A stretch of DNA of 64,000 bases. It comes from Paralichthys olivaceus. Taxonomy: Eukaryota > Chordata > Actinopteri > Pleuronectiformes > Paralichthyidae. A program made the position numbers and the translations under genes. The stretch covers positions 23,781,001 through 23,845,000 of the forward strand of contig NC_091102.1 in NCBI RefSeq assembly GCF_024713975.1, read 5' to 3'. The notes beneath the pieces are model-generated. The model was not told the origin of the DNA. It ran no database searches and saw nothing but the letters and a program-made list of their open reading frames with translations. Positions 43,090 through 55,746 of this stretch are shown in pieces; within the stretch, counting starts at the first letter, position 1; each line of letters begins with the position of its first letter.

Positions 43090-43552
43090 TGTTGTATATT
43101 GGGGTTGCGATGATGTGAAGTTGATGAAGGAATCTCCGATGACACTGTCTTAATTGTATGAAATGTTTATTACAAAAAGTTTAGCATCAATAAAAGCAAT
43201 GCAATCTGCCTATGGAGAGATCCAAAGTCAATGTGAATCTCTCCTGCCTGGAGAGAGATTTGGGGCCAATGTGAATCTCTTCTAAGGGGGCAACTTCAAC
43301 TCCTCGTTTATATAGGAGGGTTGTTTTCATGAATCTAAAGAAAACACATCTGGCTTTCATTCAGCTCTTCTCATCCGTCCAGTGACAGGGAGAGAAGGCA
43401 CTAGCTCAAATTTAGTGTACCCCTCAAAACTGTGACCTAATGCCCTAACACATATTCAGGCTTTCTCCAAATTCCTCAGGACCTGTGGGCCTCGAACCCA
43501 AAGATACATTTCTTTTATGGGGAAGACTACACATATTATTTCAGACACCACA
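43090..43552 (-). mobile_element. solo LTR of the gag-only retrovirus family, 463 bp
   Basis: Starts TGTTGTATATTGGGG and ends CAGACACCACA, like the 548-bp LTRs at 18620 and 25751. Target duplication CTAT (43086-43089 and 43553-43556). It is shorter because it has fewer of the ~40-bp internal repeats, and more diverged, so it is older than the 18.4-26.3 kb provirus. Confidence 0.9.
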
Positions 43553-43556
43553 CTAT

Positions 43557-43662
43557 CCTTACATACAGATTTATACATCTTTTCAGGTTGGGGCTCTGAT
43601 GAAGTGTGAGTGATTTGGGGCCCACTGAACAATGTATAGTGGTGTTAAAAAAAGTCCTTTTT
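43557..43662. repeat. edge of the ~135-bp repeat array B
   Basis: One partial unit ('ttcaggttggggctctgatg', 'gaacaatgtatagtggtgtt') left of the L1 insertion; the array resumes at 46816. Confidence 0.75.
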
Positions 43663-43811
43663 GACTTCCAGTTGTGAGCCACATGGAGTAGATGCAACGC
43701 ACACGTGCTCCTGCTTATTTCAAACTTTTTCACTCCTTCAACCATCTATTTCACAACCAAAGTATTGAAGAATTTGCTCAATTTTTTTATTTCACCCGCA
43801 CCTACTTTAAA

Positions 43812-44440
43812 ATGGCTTCAAAGAGTGGCAAAGGCGTAAAAAAGAATGACTCGTCGATTAGCTTAATGATGGAGGTGTTACTGGATCAGCACCACGAGGC
43901 ATTAGTTATGGACTTCAGGTACTCTTTCAGCTTGCTGGAAACGAAATTCGACCAAGTTCGGTCCACTGTAGAAGACCATGGCCAGTGTCTGAGTTCTCTC
44001 TAGCATGTTTCTGAGGACCTAAGCCAGGTCTCCAAGCTCCAAGCTAACCACTAAAGTCGTCAATGCGGAAGGACGGAACAGACGGCAAAACCTATGCATC
44101 CTTGACCTAGCAGAGACTACTGAAGGAGGGTGACCCACGGAATTCTTCTCTGATCTGCTGTGTGAGGTTTTCAGGAAGGAGATGCTTTCCTCCCCGCCAG
44201 AGATCGATAGAGCCCACCGTTCACTGGCACCGAAACCAGCCGCGGTCTCTGTCATGGGGCTGGTTTCGGTGCCAGTGAACGGTGGGCTCATTCTTTGGCT
44301 TCACTGTTACCAGATAAAAGATCTTCTGATTCGTGAGGCTAGACAGAGGGGGAAACTGGACTACCCAGCAGATCCGTATTGTGGAGGATGATTGCCCAGG
44401 AGTTGAGCCAGTGCACCGGGTTTTGCCCTGGCCCAAACAT
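43812..44440 (+). pseudogene. L1 ORF1 remnant
   Basis: ATG at 43812 starts MASKSGKGVKKNDSSISLMM, followed by a coiled-coil-like region to a stop at 44003. A shifted frame carries the family block PPEIDRAHRSLAPKP near 44195-44240, then an inverted copy of part of itself (see hairpin). ORF1 is thus interrupted by stops and a palindromic duplication. Confidence 0.7.
44210..44289. repeat. perfect 32-bp inverted repeat (hairpin)
   Basis: 44210-44241 and 44258-44289 are exact reverse complements by eye, with a 16-nt loop. The left arm is the ORF1 sequence for DRAHRSLAPKP; the right arm is its inverted copy. Confidence 0.95.
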
Positions 44441-44879
44441 ACTTTCTGTGTTCTTTTGAGTTTATTATGTTATCTTGGGACCGATACCTGGAGTATTGAT
44501 ACCACCTGTGCTTTCCTACCCATCTTCTCTGTTAGGGATAATGGCTAGTCCCTTAAATTTCTTGAGCTGAAAATGTCAAGGGTTTAAATCACCCTGTTAA
44601 AAGGAGAAGGGTTTTTTCACACATCAGGCAATTTGGAACAGCTGTTGCTTTTTACAACACACTGCACACAACACTCCTGTGACTATCAGAGTATAGGGAT
44701 ATCTGAACACGCCCCTGAACCTTCCTGACCTCCCTGTTGCAGAGAGACATTGGCGTTTTAACTCAACTTTACTGTCCAATAATGACTTTTTGAAATTTAT
44801 GAAGGAGCAGATAACCTTTTTCTTTGATACAAATGCATCATCTGAAACCCCCAGCCTGACCATTTGGGATGCTCTGAAA

Positions 44880-46458
44880 GCTTACCTAAGGGGACAAATT
44901 ATTTATTTTAGCGCAAATATGAAAAAGAGAGCTCAGAAAGAATGGATAGACCTATCTATTCAAATTTAAAGGATCAAAGATATGCTCAAATCAAGAACCC
45001 TGAACTATATAAAAAACGTGTGGAACTCGAAACTAGATTCAATCTCCTCTCAACACATTCAGTTGAACGCCAACTATTGCAGAGCAAAAGTCTGTTCTAT
45101 GTTCATGGCGACAAATCTGGAAAAATGTTCAGCTGAAGGGATTTAAAGCAAAACAGCACATCACAAAAATCCAGATGGATGATGGTAACATCACCTCAGA
45201 TCCCTCTAAAATCAACGGCACATTTAGGAATTTTTACTTCAGACTTTACACTTCTGACCTCCCAAATGACAGTACGCTGATGGAAAATTTCCTAGATCAT
45301 TTAGAGGTCCCCACACTTACCCATGATAATAAGACTAGGTTAGACGAGCCTATATCGCAGGGGGAGATAGCTGCTGCTATCTCCTCATTGCAATCTGGGA
45401 AATCCACTGGACCTGATGGGTTCTTCAAAACATTTTCTTCATTACTTTCCCCTCATCTGTGTTTAGTGTTATCAGATTCTTTCAAGCAAGGCAAACTCCC
45501 AGCAACACTGTATGAGGCATGCATCAGTCTTATCGTAAAGAAAGGAAAGGTAAAGACCCAACAGAGTGCTCCTCTTATAGGCCATCTCCTTACGAAATGT
45601 TGATGCCAAGATTTTGGCAAAAGTTTTGGCCCGTAGATTAGAGGGTATATTACCAGAGATAATATCAGACTGGCTTTGTAAAAAACCGATGTTCTTATTT
45701 TATTATATGTCGTTTATTTGATATTTTGTACCCTCCTTCAGAGGCAATTCCAGAATGTGTCCTTTCTCTAGCAAAGAGAGTGTTTGACCATGTGGAGTGG
45801 AAAATAAAATAAAGTCCATCTTCAAAAATCCAAAAAAGATGGAGGTATTGCGCTGCGTAATTTCCGTCTTTATTACTGGGCTGCTAATATGCGCTGCATT
45901 ACTTTCTGGTCGCACTTTCTCGATCGAGCTGACTGTCCGACATGGGTGAGGATGGAATTGAGTTCTGTCTGAAATGTTTCCATTTTATCTCTGCTTGGGT
46001 CCTCGCTCCCTCTCCCCCCAGGTAAATGGACTGATAGTCCGACGGTTTGGCACCCAATGAGGGTGTGGGCTCAGTTCAGGAAGCGTTTTGGTTTACATGA
46101 TTTCTCTCTCTTTAGTCCTATTCTGTCCAACCCTTTCTTTCAACCTTCACTATCGGATTCTGTATTCCAAGAGTGGCACGAGAGGGGTATAGAGAAATTT
46201 AAAGATCTTTTCATTGGTAATAGCTTTGCATCATTCGCACAACTGTCTGAAAAGTTTAGTCTACCAAACACTCATTTTTTCAGATACCTGCAGGCAAGAC
46301 ACTTTCTCCATTCTCAGATGGCTAGTTTCCCTGGGGCAACTACTGCGACCACCGCCGATATGGTACATGGTCTGCATCCATCGCGCAAGGGGTTAATATT
46401 GGTCATTTATGACAAACTGATGGGCATAAAACAGGCTCCGCTGGGAGCAGGATTTTAA
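44880..46458 (+). pseudogene. L1 ORF2 remnants
   Basis: Plus-strand blocks: 44942-45136 (ELETRFNLLSTHSVERQLLQ), 45175-45603 (the pre-RT and RT start: DGNITSDPSKINGTFRNFYF, then AAAISSLQSGKSTGPDGFF) and 46057-46458 (C-terminal, WAQFRKRFGLHDFSLFSPIL). The RT palm with its active site is missing between 45700 and 45850. Confidence 0.75.
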
Positions 46459-46815
46459 ACTTTCAACTTAAGTCAAATTAAAGTCTGCCCCTCGTTCCTT
46501 TCCTTTGTTTTGCTTTTTGACCATTTCTGTCAGTTACAGTGTCTGTATCAGTCAATGTCTAAATTTGCCTTCTCCTACTTATTTATATTTATATTTACCA
46601 TTATTTATTTATCTATTCATCCTGTTTGTTTGTTTATTTACTTATTTTATTTTTATTACTTATTCATCTTGCAACTCATGACTTCCAGCAATAATACTCC
46701 TAAGGAATCATGGTTTGTAGGTGTGGCTAGTAGGAGGGGAGGGATGTTGAATCACTCTGTACAATGTATGAACATGTATGTATATGTGATGTGATACATG
46801 TAAAATTCAAAATTC

Positions 46816-48530
46816 AAAAAGGTCCTTTTTCACATTGAATCACTGGCTGGCACTATGACCATGTATTACTTTTGACATATGTAACTGTTCAGGCCTGGAC
46901 TATGATCATTGGTTTCAATTTGGTGCCGATTGGACAATTCACAATGGTGTTAAAAATAATTAAATTTTCCCACTGATCAGCAGGTGGCGCTATGACCCTG
47001 GGTTGATATTGACATAAAGAGATGTTCAGGCCGGGACTGTGACCTTAGGTTTAAAAAAATTGTGCTGATTGGCCAATGCACAGTAGTGTTACTTACAACT
47101 GCAGTTTCCTGCTGTTCAGTAGGTGGCACAATAACACTGAGTTAGTTTTGACATATGGAGCTGTTCAGGCCTGGACTCTGATCTCACAATTTAATTTTGG
47201 TGATGATTGAAGAATCCACAGTAGAGTTAAATAAAACTTAATCTACATGCTGTCCAGGAGGTGGCGCTATGACCTTGTATTAGTTTTGACACATGGAGCT
47301 TTTCAAGCCACTTCTCTGATCATAGGTTTAAATGTTTGTACCGACTGGGCAATGCACACGGAGTTATGACAACTCTGTCTGCTTTGGTAAAGGATTATCC
47401 TTTGCTGCACCTCAATGTTTACATGATTTGAGGTCACAATTCTGACCATGTTCTTAATGCTTTTCTGAGCTCATTTGAGCTGTAATTGTAAAGCAGCGAG
47501 CAGCAGTGCGTAAGAGTATAAAGCATGTCTTCCTTAATCAGCAGGTGTCAGTATGACCCTGAGTTAATATTAACATATGCATCTGTTCAGGACAGGACTG
47601 TGATCATGTCAATGGGTTTTGAGGCTGATTGGACAATGCAGAGTTATAATAAATCCCTCTTTTTGGCAAATCATCAAACTTTGACACCATGCCACAGTCA
47701 GAACATGTGACGCACACTAAAAAAATCATGTTATTGAGATGACACTTTACCGAATTTAAAATTGTTCTGATGAAGCCTCTAGGAGGAGTTCGTTCAAACA
47801 CAACACATGTAAATGGTCAATAATGGCCGCTTAATTCAAAATCGCCAACTTCCTGCTTGGTCTAGCATATCGATCCAACACAGTTTTGTGTTTGTAACGC
47901 CCATTTCTTAAAACCAAATGAATGTCTTTGGGGGTGGCTGTTGTTACACAAAGATAATTTGAGGGAGATTGAACAATGTAGTTACAGTTACAGCATTTCT
48001 GTGTGTCATGGCGACTTGTTGAAATCTGATGACACGCCGCCAACATGGCGTTTGACGAAAACTCAGTTTCCATATGCCTACATCATCAATGCCTTGAGGT
48101 CCTTCTGACAAAGTTTGATATGGTTGTGGTCAATGGCTGAGGAGGAATTAATCAAAGCGTATACAACCGAGATACAACAATCTCATGTTTTGATGGTGTG
48201 TAATCCAATTTTGACGCCATGCCACGGTCACACCCTGTGACGAAAACTCAAAAATTTGGGTAGTTTTAATCTCCATTTTGTTAAGATGACATTCACCGAA
48301 TTTGAAGTTCATTAAAACACACAACCAGTAATATGGCCAAAATTGCCACTAAATCCAAAATGCGTTTTTATAATTCTCCTTGAGACTTTTTTGTTCGTCT
48401 GGCCATGATACGTGGGTGTACCGATTTCCGTGTAGATCAGTGAAAGCAAACTCAGGGGCTGCTTTCTAGTGCATTCTAGGTGGCGCTGTTCAGCCATTTT
48501 GCCGTGCCCATTTCAAATTACTCCAGAATA
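46816..48530. repeat. degenerate ~135-bp repeat array B
   Basis: Same unit and trailer as 10485-12220: 'ggtggcgctatgaccctgg' near 46981, variants near 46843, 47115, 47255 and 47536, then the trailer 'gtgacgcacactaaaaaaat' and 'gacgaaaactcagtttccat'. Two trailer copies are present (47690-47800 and 48205-48310). Confidence 0.8.
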
Positions 48531-48923
48531 TGTACGTTTTCAACACTTTTGAAGAGCCTGCAAAATTGAGTTTTCTAGAATATTTAAGCCTGGCACGCAA
48601 AACAAAAGGCTATTCCACGCCAGGCTGTAGCCACCAAGCGAGATGAATGGAAACAAAAGGAGAGAGGGAGACTGGGGTATGGTCACAGGAGTATAAAAAA
48701 GGGCGCACGGCAAGTTTAATTCTCCATTTATTTAAATACATACATTTTTAATATCTGATCATATCTAATTCCTGGAAAACTAATATATAGTTTACTGTAT
48801 ATGAAAATCTAATTAGAAACACATTTAGAAATATTATATCTAAGCTTGTTTTTAGTATATTTTACATAGATGTAAATATTATTATTTACATCCATATGTA
48901 CATACATTAGGTCTCCATATATG
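48531..48923. other. unassigned spacer
   Basis: No gene. 48575-48640 has an imperfect inverted repeat, 'gcctggc' against 'gccaggc'. Confidence 0.4.
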
Positions 48924-49231
48924 TTAAAGGTTCAGTGTGTAGAATTTAGTGAAATCTAGAGGTGAAGTTGCATGTTGCAGCTAAATAGCCCTCACCTCAC
49001 CTTCCCCTTCCAAACATGAAGGAGAACTTCTGGTGAACTTTTGTTGAAATCTCAAATGAAACCCTCTCCATGTAAAGTATTTCAATGTAAAGGGTCTATT
49101 CTAGGGTAAGAGAACAACAATTCATACAATTTGGATGATTACTGACCAGTGAAAACATCACCAGGATTATTTTCTATTCAATTTAAAAATAAAATCCCTT
49201 TCACCTAAATCTTACACACTGAACCTTTTAT
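48924..49231. mobile_element. TTAA-type MITE, copy a
   Basis: Starts TTAA then AGGTTCAGTGTGTAGAATTT and ends with the inverted 'cttacacactgaacctttt'. The body ('ccttccccttccaaacatga') is shared with three other copies. The right TTAA has decayed. Confidence 0.8.
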
Positions 49232-49384
49232 ATAAACATTTTATACATTTAAAAATGTATAATTTGGATTAGTACTTGTTAAATTATTCCTTACTGTATT
49301 GTACAGCTCTTTTAGTGGTCATCAAGACTAGGAAAGTGCTATATAAATACAAAACATTTACCTACAGAAAATGTCTCTTTATAG

Positions 49385-49729
49385 CTATTTAAGTTTTGAA
49401 ATTGCATGTTGCAGCTGAACACCCCTCACCTCACCCTCTCCTTCCAAACATGAAAAAGAACATGTGGCAGCCTTCAGTTGTCATAAAAACTCAAAAGGTG
49501 TTTAGTTTGTCCAATCTGGACTAATGAAAAAAACATGGCGGCCTCCGTAGAGAGGAACCTCCTCCATGTAAATATAAAGTATTCAAATATGAATGGCCTT
49601 TTCTAGGGTAAACCCCACTACAATTTGTACAATTTAGATGAAACTAACTATTGAAAACATGAGGATTATTCTCAAAAAATTTCTGCCAATAGATCCCTTT
49701 CACCCAAATCTTACACACTGGACCTTTAA
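49385..49729. mobile_element. TTAA-type MITE, copy b, left end deleted
   Basis: Ends 'cttacacactggacctttaa'; the left inverted repeat is lost ('tttaagttttgaaattgcat'). The body matches copies c and d. Confidence 0.8.
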
Positions 49730-52191
49730 ACAAATGTAAATACTGTTAAAATAATGGGGTTTATGTGACGGACTCAAGAAGTTTGGGGTAATTGAGCCTT
49801 GATTTTATAGCAGTAATAGAAACATTTTTAAAGTGAAAATTGAACTCCTTTCCAACTAAGTATGTTTGACTACATAAGGCAGAATGAAATGGGAACAACT
49901 CACTATGAGAGATGAAGAAAGTGCATATATCTGTGTATAAGTGATTAAAGCATGGTTGGAGAACAGATTTCCATACCTTTTATACATTTTTCCTGAAGAA
50001 AAAAAATTGGTGGGCAGATAAATGTAAACAAGCTTTTTGCATGTATACATGTGTGTGTATTGCTGTGATGTCATTGCAGAGGGATGAGAGGAAAGATCAT
50101 TTGGGGAAGAACTGCATCCTTATTTTGAAAATAATTTTAATCTGACTATTGCTGAATCTAGGGCAGGGAAAAAAACCTTTATACGCTGTTGACTGACAGC
50201 ATAGTAACATCCTTATGAAACACATAGCTAATTCTTGTCATATATCAAAACAGATACCCCACCATTTAGGGAACTTACTCATAATAGCTTTTACCTTCCA
50301 TGGATTCAGAACATCTCTTGCTTCTTCTCCAAATGTGTTTCTCATATTGAATATTGAAAATAGTAATAATTTTAGTGCCATATTTTAGATATGATGGTAT
50401 TGTGCCTCTGAGGTTACTCCAAAGAAGAGCATCGGTGTCAAAGACTCAGGAGGAGACATCTGACTATAACAGTGATTGTATTAGCGTACGATGTCGCCCT
50501 CTATCCATCCCAGATCAAGGATGAATTTCAACCTAACAACAACAGTACAAATTAGTTACTCTACTACTCAGAGCTCTCAATTCTAAATATTTTCTATTTA
50601 AATTCAGGAATTGACAGCCAAAACCAGAACCTCACTGTAATCATAAGTGTATGGTTGACTTGTTTGTTTGTTTATAGTCTAGCCCTTGCCTACTCATTTA
50701 TAGAGGACATTGGTTTAGGTCCAAAGGGTAGCATTAATGTGTCTAGGGCAATCACATTCCTGTGAAATTTCAGCATTGTGTGTCAGAGATTTATTATTGG
50801 TGTTTTGTTTTATCTTTTGAACATGACTAGTTTTAAAAAGATTAAAGCTCTTTTTGAGAAAACTTATTACAATGTTACTTTTCAAGACTTGGAGAAACCT
50901 TGTAAATTGTTGTTGAATAGTTTGTACTCACATGCTCTCAGAAAGCTGGGAAGGGCAGGGTATGAGGATGCTTTGAATGATCAAAATCAAGTATTTTTGG
51001 GCCGAGAACTACGGATAAACTAGAAAGTAAGTTACATGGATAGAAATTTAGAAGGAAACTTACACAAATATTGTGCGTGTTTTCCTGGGATGGCACTAAG
51101 TGTTGCACAGGTGTCGCCATTTGCTCCTCAAGAGAGTGGAACATTTCACAAAGTGACTCATCTATGTCTGCCACTCCTAAGAGACAAGAGTGACAAAATA
51201 CAGTACTCAGCACAAGAGACAATTGTGTAAGAAATAAAAACAATCTTAAAATTTGATAAGCTTGTATCTTAAATGACATCAACAGTATATAATAGGAATA
51301 TTGTGCTGATAAAATCCTGTAGATCCTGTATCCTGTATAATATACTACTGTCTTATTTTCTGCATCTTTTTACTGGTCTTGTGTATCTTCTGCATGAGAT
51401 CACTTTCCTGTGAGACTTTCATTGTCTTTGCCTTGGTGTATATATAAACAGATAAATGTTTGAAAAACAAGTATCTTACAAAGCCATACATACATTCAAC
51501 AATCTACCGCCATCACACACTTAAAAGGGTCATGTTGTCTGCTGAGTTTTTATTTTAAATTAATGGAAAAAGACTAATTCCACCATGAAACTGCTACCAT
51601 AATTCCTGATTATCAAACTGCAGGACAAGTATTTGTAGAGATACACACTATATGCTGTGTATATAATTTTTACAAACTAGCAAAATAGATAAACAGCAGA
51701 TGTTGATCATATGTTAGATAGCTAGATAGATATAAAGATGTACTTTATTTATCCCAATTTGTGAAATTATTAAATGTTAGGCTAAATATAGATAGTTGGC
51801 ATTATGTTGTTAATAATAGTGGAAACGGGCTATGTATTTAAAGTGTGTAGTCCTACACACTGCATCTAGAAACAACCATTTAAAACATTTATCTAAAGCA
51901 AAGCGCTTTATTCTGCTCTTAAGAATGCATCCTTTTTGCAGACCAGACCAGAGACCAAGCTGTTTAAATATAATTCTAATGTATCTCACCTAATACATGG
52001 TCGCATAGTTGAGTAATTTATGCTAAACAGCATTTGCGCTGCCTTGTGTTTCAAGGATAAAATATAAAATATGAGACCCTAAAGTTGGAATAGAGGCTAT
52101 GGTAACCAGACGTCTCCATCAAAATATCAAGCAAGTTTATAAATAATGTGCAGTTTGGTGTTAATAGAAGTCTGTATAGTTATTGTGGTGT
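49730..52191. other. 2.4-kb gene-poor stretch
   Basis: AT-rich, no recognised gene. 51716-51775 ('agatagctagatagatataa', 'ctttatttatccca') is a short Rex1-type 3' tail on the minus strand. A plus-strand frame at 50778-51023 (81 codons) has no known motif. Confidence 0.45.
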
Positions 52192-52769
52192 AGCCAGGGG
52201 CCTGTACTGCAAAGCAGGATTTATGGTTATCTGGGTAACTGATAACTGACAGTCCTACAGGGCTCGTTCACTTCGTAAATCACCATGGTTAATTTTCCTG
52301 AATGGCTTACCTGCTCCACAGTCAGTTAAATTGGAAATAAGAGATCAACCCATAGAAAGGAACAGCCCAATGACCAATCAGTTTCTTTGAAACATCACCA
52401 TTCTGATCTCAGAAGATAATGCTCTGCTCTCAGAGGGGCTCCCACACTGTGTCACTCCTCAACCCATGAAGGTAACGTGGGAGGCACACACGTTTCCATG
52501 TCTATCATTGGAGGTTGTACTGTTCTGTGCTTTGTTTTGTTTTCGCTTGTTTTTATGTTTTTACAAGGCTTCTGTTAGGTACCATGGGTACAACATGGGT
52601 CCCAGGAAAATACAAAACTTTACAGAAATATGAGTAACATTTCACTAGTGTCATTAAATGTAAATTTGGATACAGGAAAACCTACTATAGCACATGCCGC
52701 AAAAGGGGTTAAATTAATGATAAAAAAAACAGAGTAAATGTTGAACGTCTGAAAGAAATGAATGATAAA

Positions 52770-55746
52770 GAAGGATGATATGTTATTATTAAAGGAAAGA
52801 TAGACGACATGATGGTCACATTAATTAATGTCTATGCCCCACCAGAAAGTGAGAAACATTTTTAAAACACTAGTTACAACTATAGCATCAGTATCAGAAG
52901 GTATAATGATGTTTGCAGGAGATTTTAATATAATTCTGGATCATAGGATAGATACAACAAGCACAAAAAGAAATAAGACACACTTAACAAAATGAATATG
53001 TCACTGACGGAACAAGGTATATAAGATATATGGAGAGAATTTCACCCAACAGAGAAGGAGTACACACACTACAATCATTCTAGAATAGACTATGTATTTA
53101 TGAATAGCTGGGACATGCACATGGTAAAAGAGTGTAAAATTAGGATGGCTGATATCTCTAAATAGTGGGTTAGGGTTAGGGTTAGATTGAATGTGGGAAT
53201 ATTGAACAATAAGGTGTGGCGGTGGGGTATGGTTAGGGCGCCAACTGCTGGACAACAGTCAGGAGTGGGTCAGCCAGTGATCCGACAGCTGTGCAGAATC
53301 AGGTGATCAGGCAGTCAATAAGAGCATGCGGTAACCTGGTTCTGCTCTCTCTTGTAGTAGGCTGGCATCCCGAGGCGAGAGGAGCGGCAGACGCATGTGG
53401 ATGTGTGTATGTGTGTGTGGGTTGTGAGACCCGGACAAGATATATGTGTGTGGTTGCCAGAGAAGGCAACGGAAATAAAAACATTACAAACGCCATTCTC
53501 TCCTCTCGTCCTTCCCCGGAGTGGGCCGAGCAATCCCACAAAGGTAATAATTGAGCAAATTAAAAAGGAAATAAAGAGATGTATAGAAGAAAATGCAATG
53601 GAAGAAATTAGTCCGACTATTCTGTGGGACACATAAATGCAGTAATAAGAGGAAATATAATAGCTGTAACATCCCAACAAAAGAAACCAAAACAAGCAGC
53701 TTATCTGGACTTGACTGAAAAATTAAAAAGCCTGGAAATAGAATATCAAAACACTAAAAAAAATCCAACTCCTACAAAAAATGAAGACCACAAAGGGGGG
53801 TCCTCAGGCTACTAGACTACTGGCAAGGCGAATAAGGAAACAACAGGTCCTAAATACGGTACACAAAATCAGAGATCGGCCTATTTAAAATATGCGGTGA
53901 CAGAAATAGAAAATATATTCAAGGAGTACTACAAAAACCTACATACACAACCACCCTCATCTAATAAGGAGGCAAAAAGACAGTTTCTCAACTCACTCGA
54001 TTTACCAGCTATTGGGGAAATACAAATCAACAACCTTGCAGCTCTTATAACACCTTAAGAAATATCCAATGCCATATCCAATCTTAAAGCTAATAAAACT
54101 CCTGGAGGAGATGGTTTTCCATCGGAATGGTACAGAACTTTTAAGGAGGATCTGATAACTCTCCTTACAGCCACTCTTAATTGGACTCTTAAAGAAGGTC
54201 ACTTACCACCATCTTGGAAAGAGGTAATAATATCAATAATTCTTAAAAAAGGGAAAGATACAGAATACTGCAACAATTGTAGACCAACTTCAGTTCTTAA
54301 TGTAGATTACAAGATATATACAAACATCATAGGACACAGATATGGGAAATTTATAAATTACCTTATTGATGAAGACTAAACTGATTTTATTACAGGACGC
54401 CAAACATAAGACAGCATTAGGAGGACTGTCCATATAATTAACACATTACAAGTTAATATAAACAGTGCTGTTTGTCTCGATTCGATTGTCCCTTCGATTG
54501 TGTCAATTGGAACTTCCTAAATTTAGTATTAGAACGATTTGGATTTAATAAAAACTCAGATAATTGTATTTATCAAAACCCTACAGCCAGAATAAAAGCT
54601 TAACGGAAAGTATAAGGTTAGGAAGAGGTACCCATCAAGGATGCTGCCCATCTCCGCTCCTTTTTGCACTATATATTGAACCATTAGCACAGGTGATCAG
54701 ACAGAGTGACAAAATAAAGGAATTAATATTAAAGGACAGGAACATAAAATAAGCCTATTTGCGGATGATAGTATGATATATCTGGACAACCCTAATACAA
54801 ATCTTACTCAGCTGATGCATCTTATACATACATTTGGCAGTCACTCAGGATATGAGATAAATGTAAATAAAACACAAATTTTGGCCATTAATTATGCCCC
54901 ATCGCAAGAAATCCAAAGAGACCACCAATTAAATTGGCAATCCAAAACTATAAAATATCTTGGGGTGACTCTTACCAAACAGATCACTCACCTTTATAAA
55001 GCAAACTATGATCAGATCCATCACCTGATAGGTAAGGATATAGAAAGATGGTCAACTTTGCCATTAGATCTCAACTCAAAGTTAAAGTAATTAAAATGAA
55101 CATTTTCCTAAAACTACAATATTTCTTTCTCTCTCTGCCTATTAAGATTCCACAAGACAAGTTCAAAACCTGGGACAAAATGATCACCAGATTTATTTGG
55201 AATGGTAAAACACCAAGGATAAAATACAGTACTCTACAAATGGAGAAAGATAAGGGGGGTATGGCACTTCTAAACTTGAAAGACTATTATCGCAGTGCAC
55301 AACTTGGACCATTAGTCAAGTGGTGTGACAAGGATTATAGTGCTAGGTGGAAAGACATTGAGAGGGTGGTGGCAGATATTCCAACCCAATCCCTGATTGG
55401 CAATTCTAAATTAATGAAGTCATTACAAGAGTCGTTAGATCCAATAACTTTGCACACATTGAATATCTGGTTTGATTTTGTCAAACAATACAAAATAGGA
55501 GGAGACATAAAACAGATAAGTTGGTTTGCATATGATGACAGATTTAAGCCAAGTTTAAGTGAGCACAACTTCAGGGACTGGGGTAGGAAAGGGCTCACAG
55601 CAATGTGTATAGGACATCTTATGAACTTCCAGGATAAGGAAAAGCAGTTATGGATCAGAAAACAGAGACCATTTCAGATACCTGCAGTTGAGGGATTCTT
55701 TTGTGAAGGAAATACAAACTGTAAAAACCTTGAATGGTGTAATTGA
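52770..55746 (+). pseudogene. L1 ORF2 (endonuclease-RT), broken
   Basis: Endonuclease blocks: 'INVYAPPE' (~52828-52850), 'FAGDFNIILDH' (~52912-52945) and 'SRIDYVFMN' (~53080-53105). RT blocks: 'KTPGGDGFPSEWYRTFKEDL' (~54095), 'CRPTSVLNVDYKIYT' (~54278), '[20 protein letters not shown]' (in 54564-54752) and the active site 'LFADDSMIYL' (~54757-54786). The C-terminal frame 55048-55746 (232 codons) has LKLQYFFLSLPIKIPQDKFK and FIWNGKTPRIKYSTLQMEKD. Many stops and frameshifts are present. The palm around the first catalytic aspartate (54470-54500) is damaged. Confidence 0.8.
53215..53540 (+). mobile_element. solo LTR, 326 bp, 4-bp target duplication
   Basis: Starts TGTGGCGG and ends ATCCCACA, flanked by AAGG (53211-53214 and 53541-53544) inside the L1 endonuclease-RT linker. 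An AATAAA near 53475 suggests plus orientation. Open frames inside it (for example 53299-53541 minus) are not genes. It is a third LTR family, distinct from 28142 and 43090. Confidence 0.85.

Larger units (their letters stand above)
43663..46815 (+). mobile_element. L1-clade LINE inserted in the repeat array
   Basis: Bounded by a near-perfect duplication, AAAAAGTCCTTTTT at 43649-43662 against AAAAAGGTCCTTTTT at 46816-46830 (one inserted G), within the array. The 5' end 'gtgagccacatggagtagatg' matches the L1 at 13540. It contains ORF1 remnants, ORF2 remnants and a 3' end without a long A-tail ('aaaattcaaaattcaaaa'). The endonuclease is deleted. Confidence 0.85.

Noticed and set aside
50778..51023. 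Plus-strand 81-codon frame
   Set aside because: No known motif, no splice context and AT-rich surroundings; not enough to call a gene.
53299..53695. Overlapping frames of 80-126 codons on both strands
   Set aside because: They lie within the solo LTR and across its junction with the L1.
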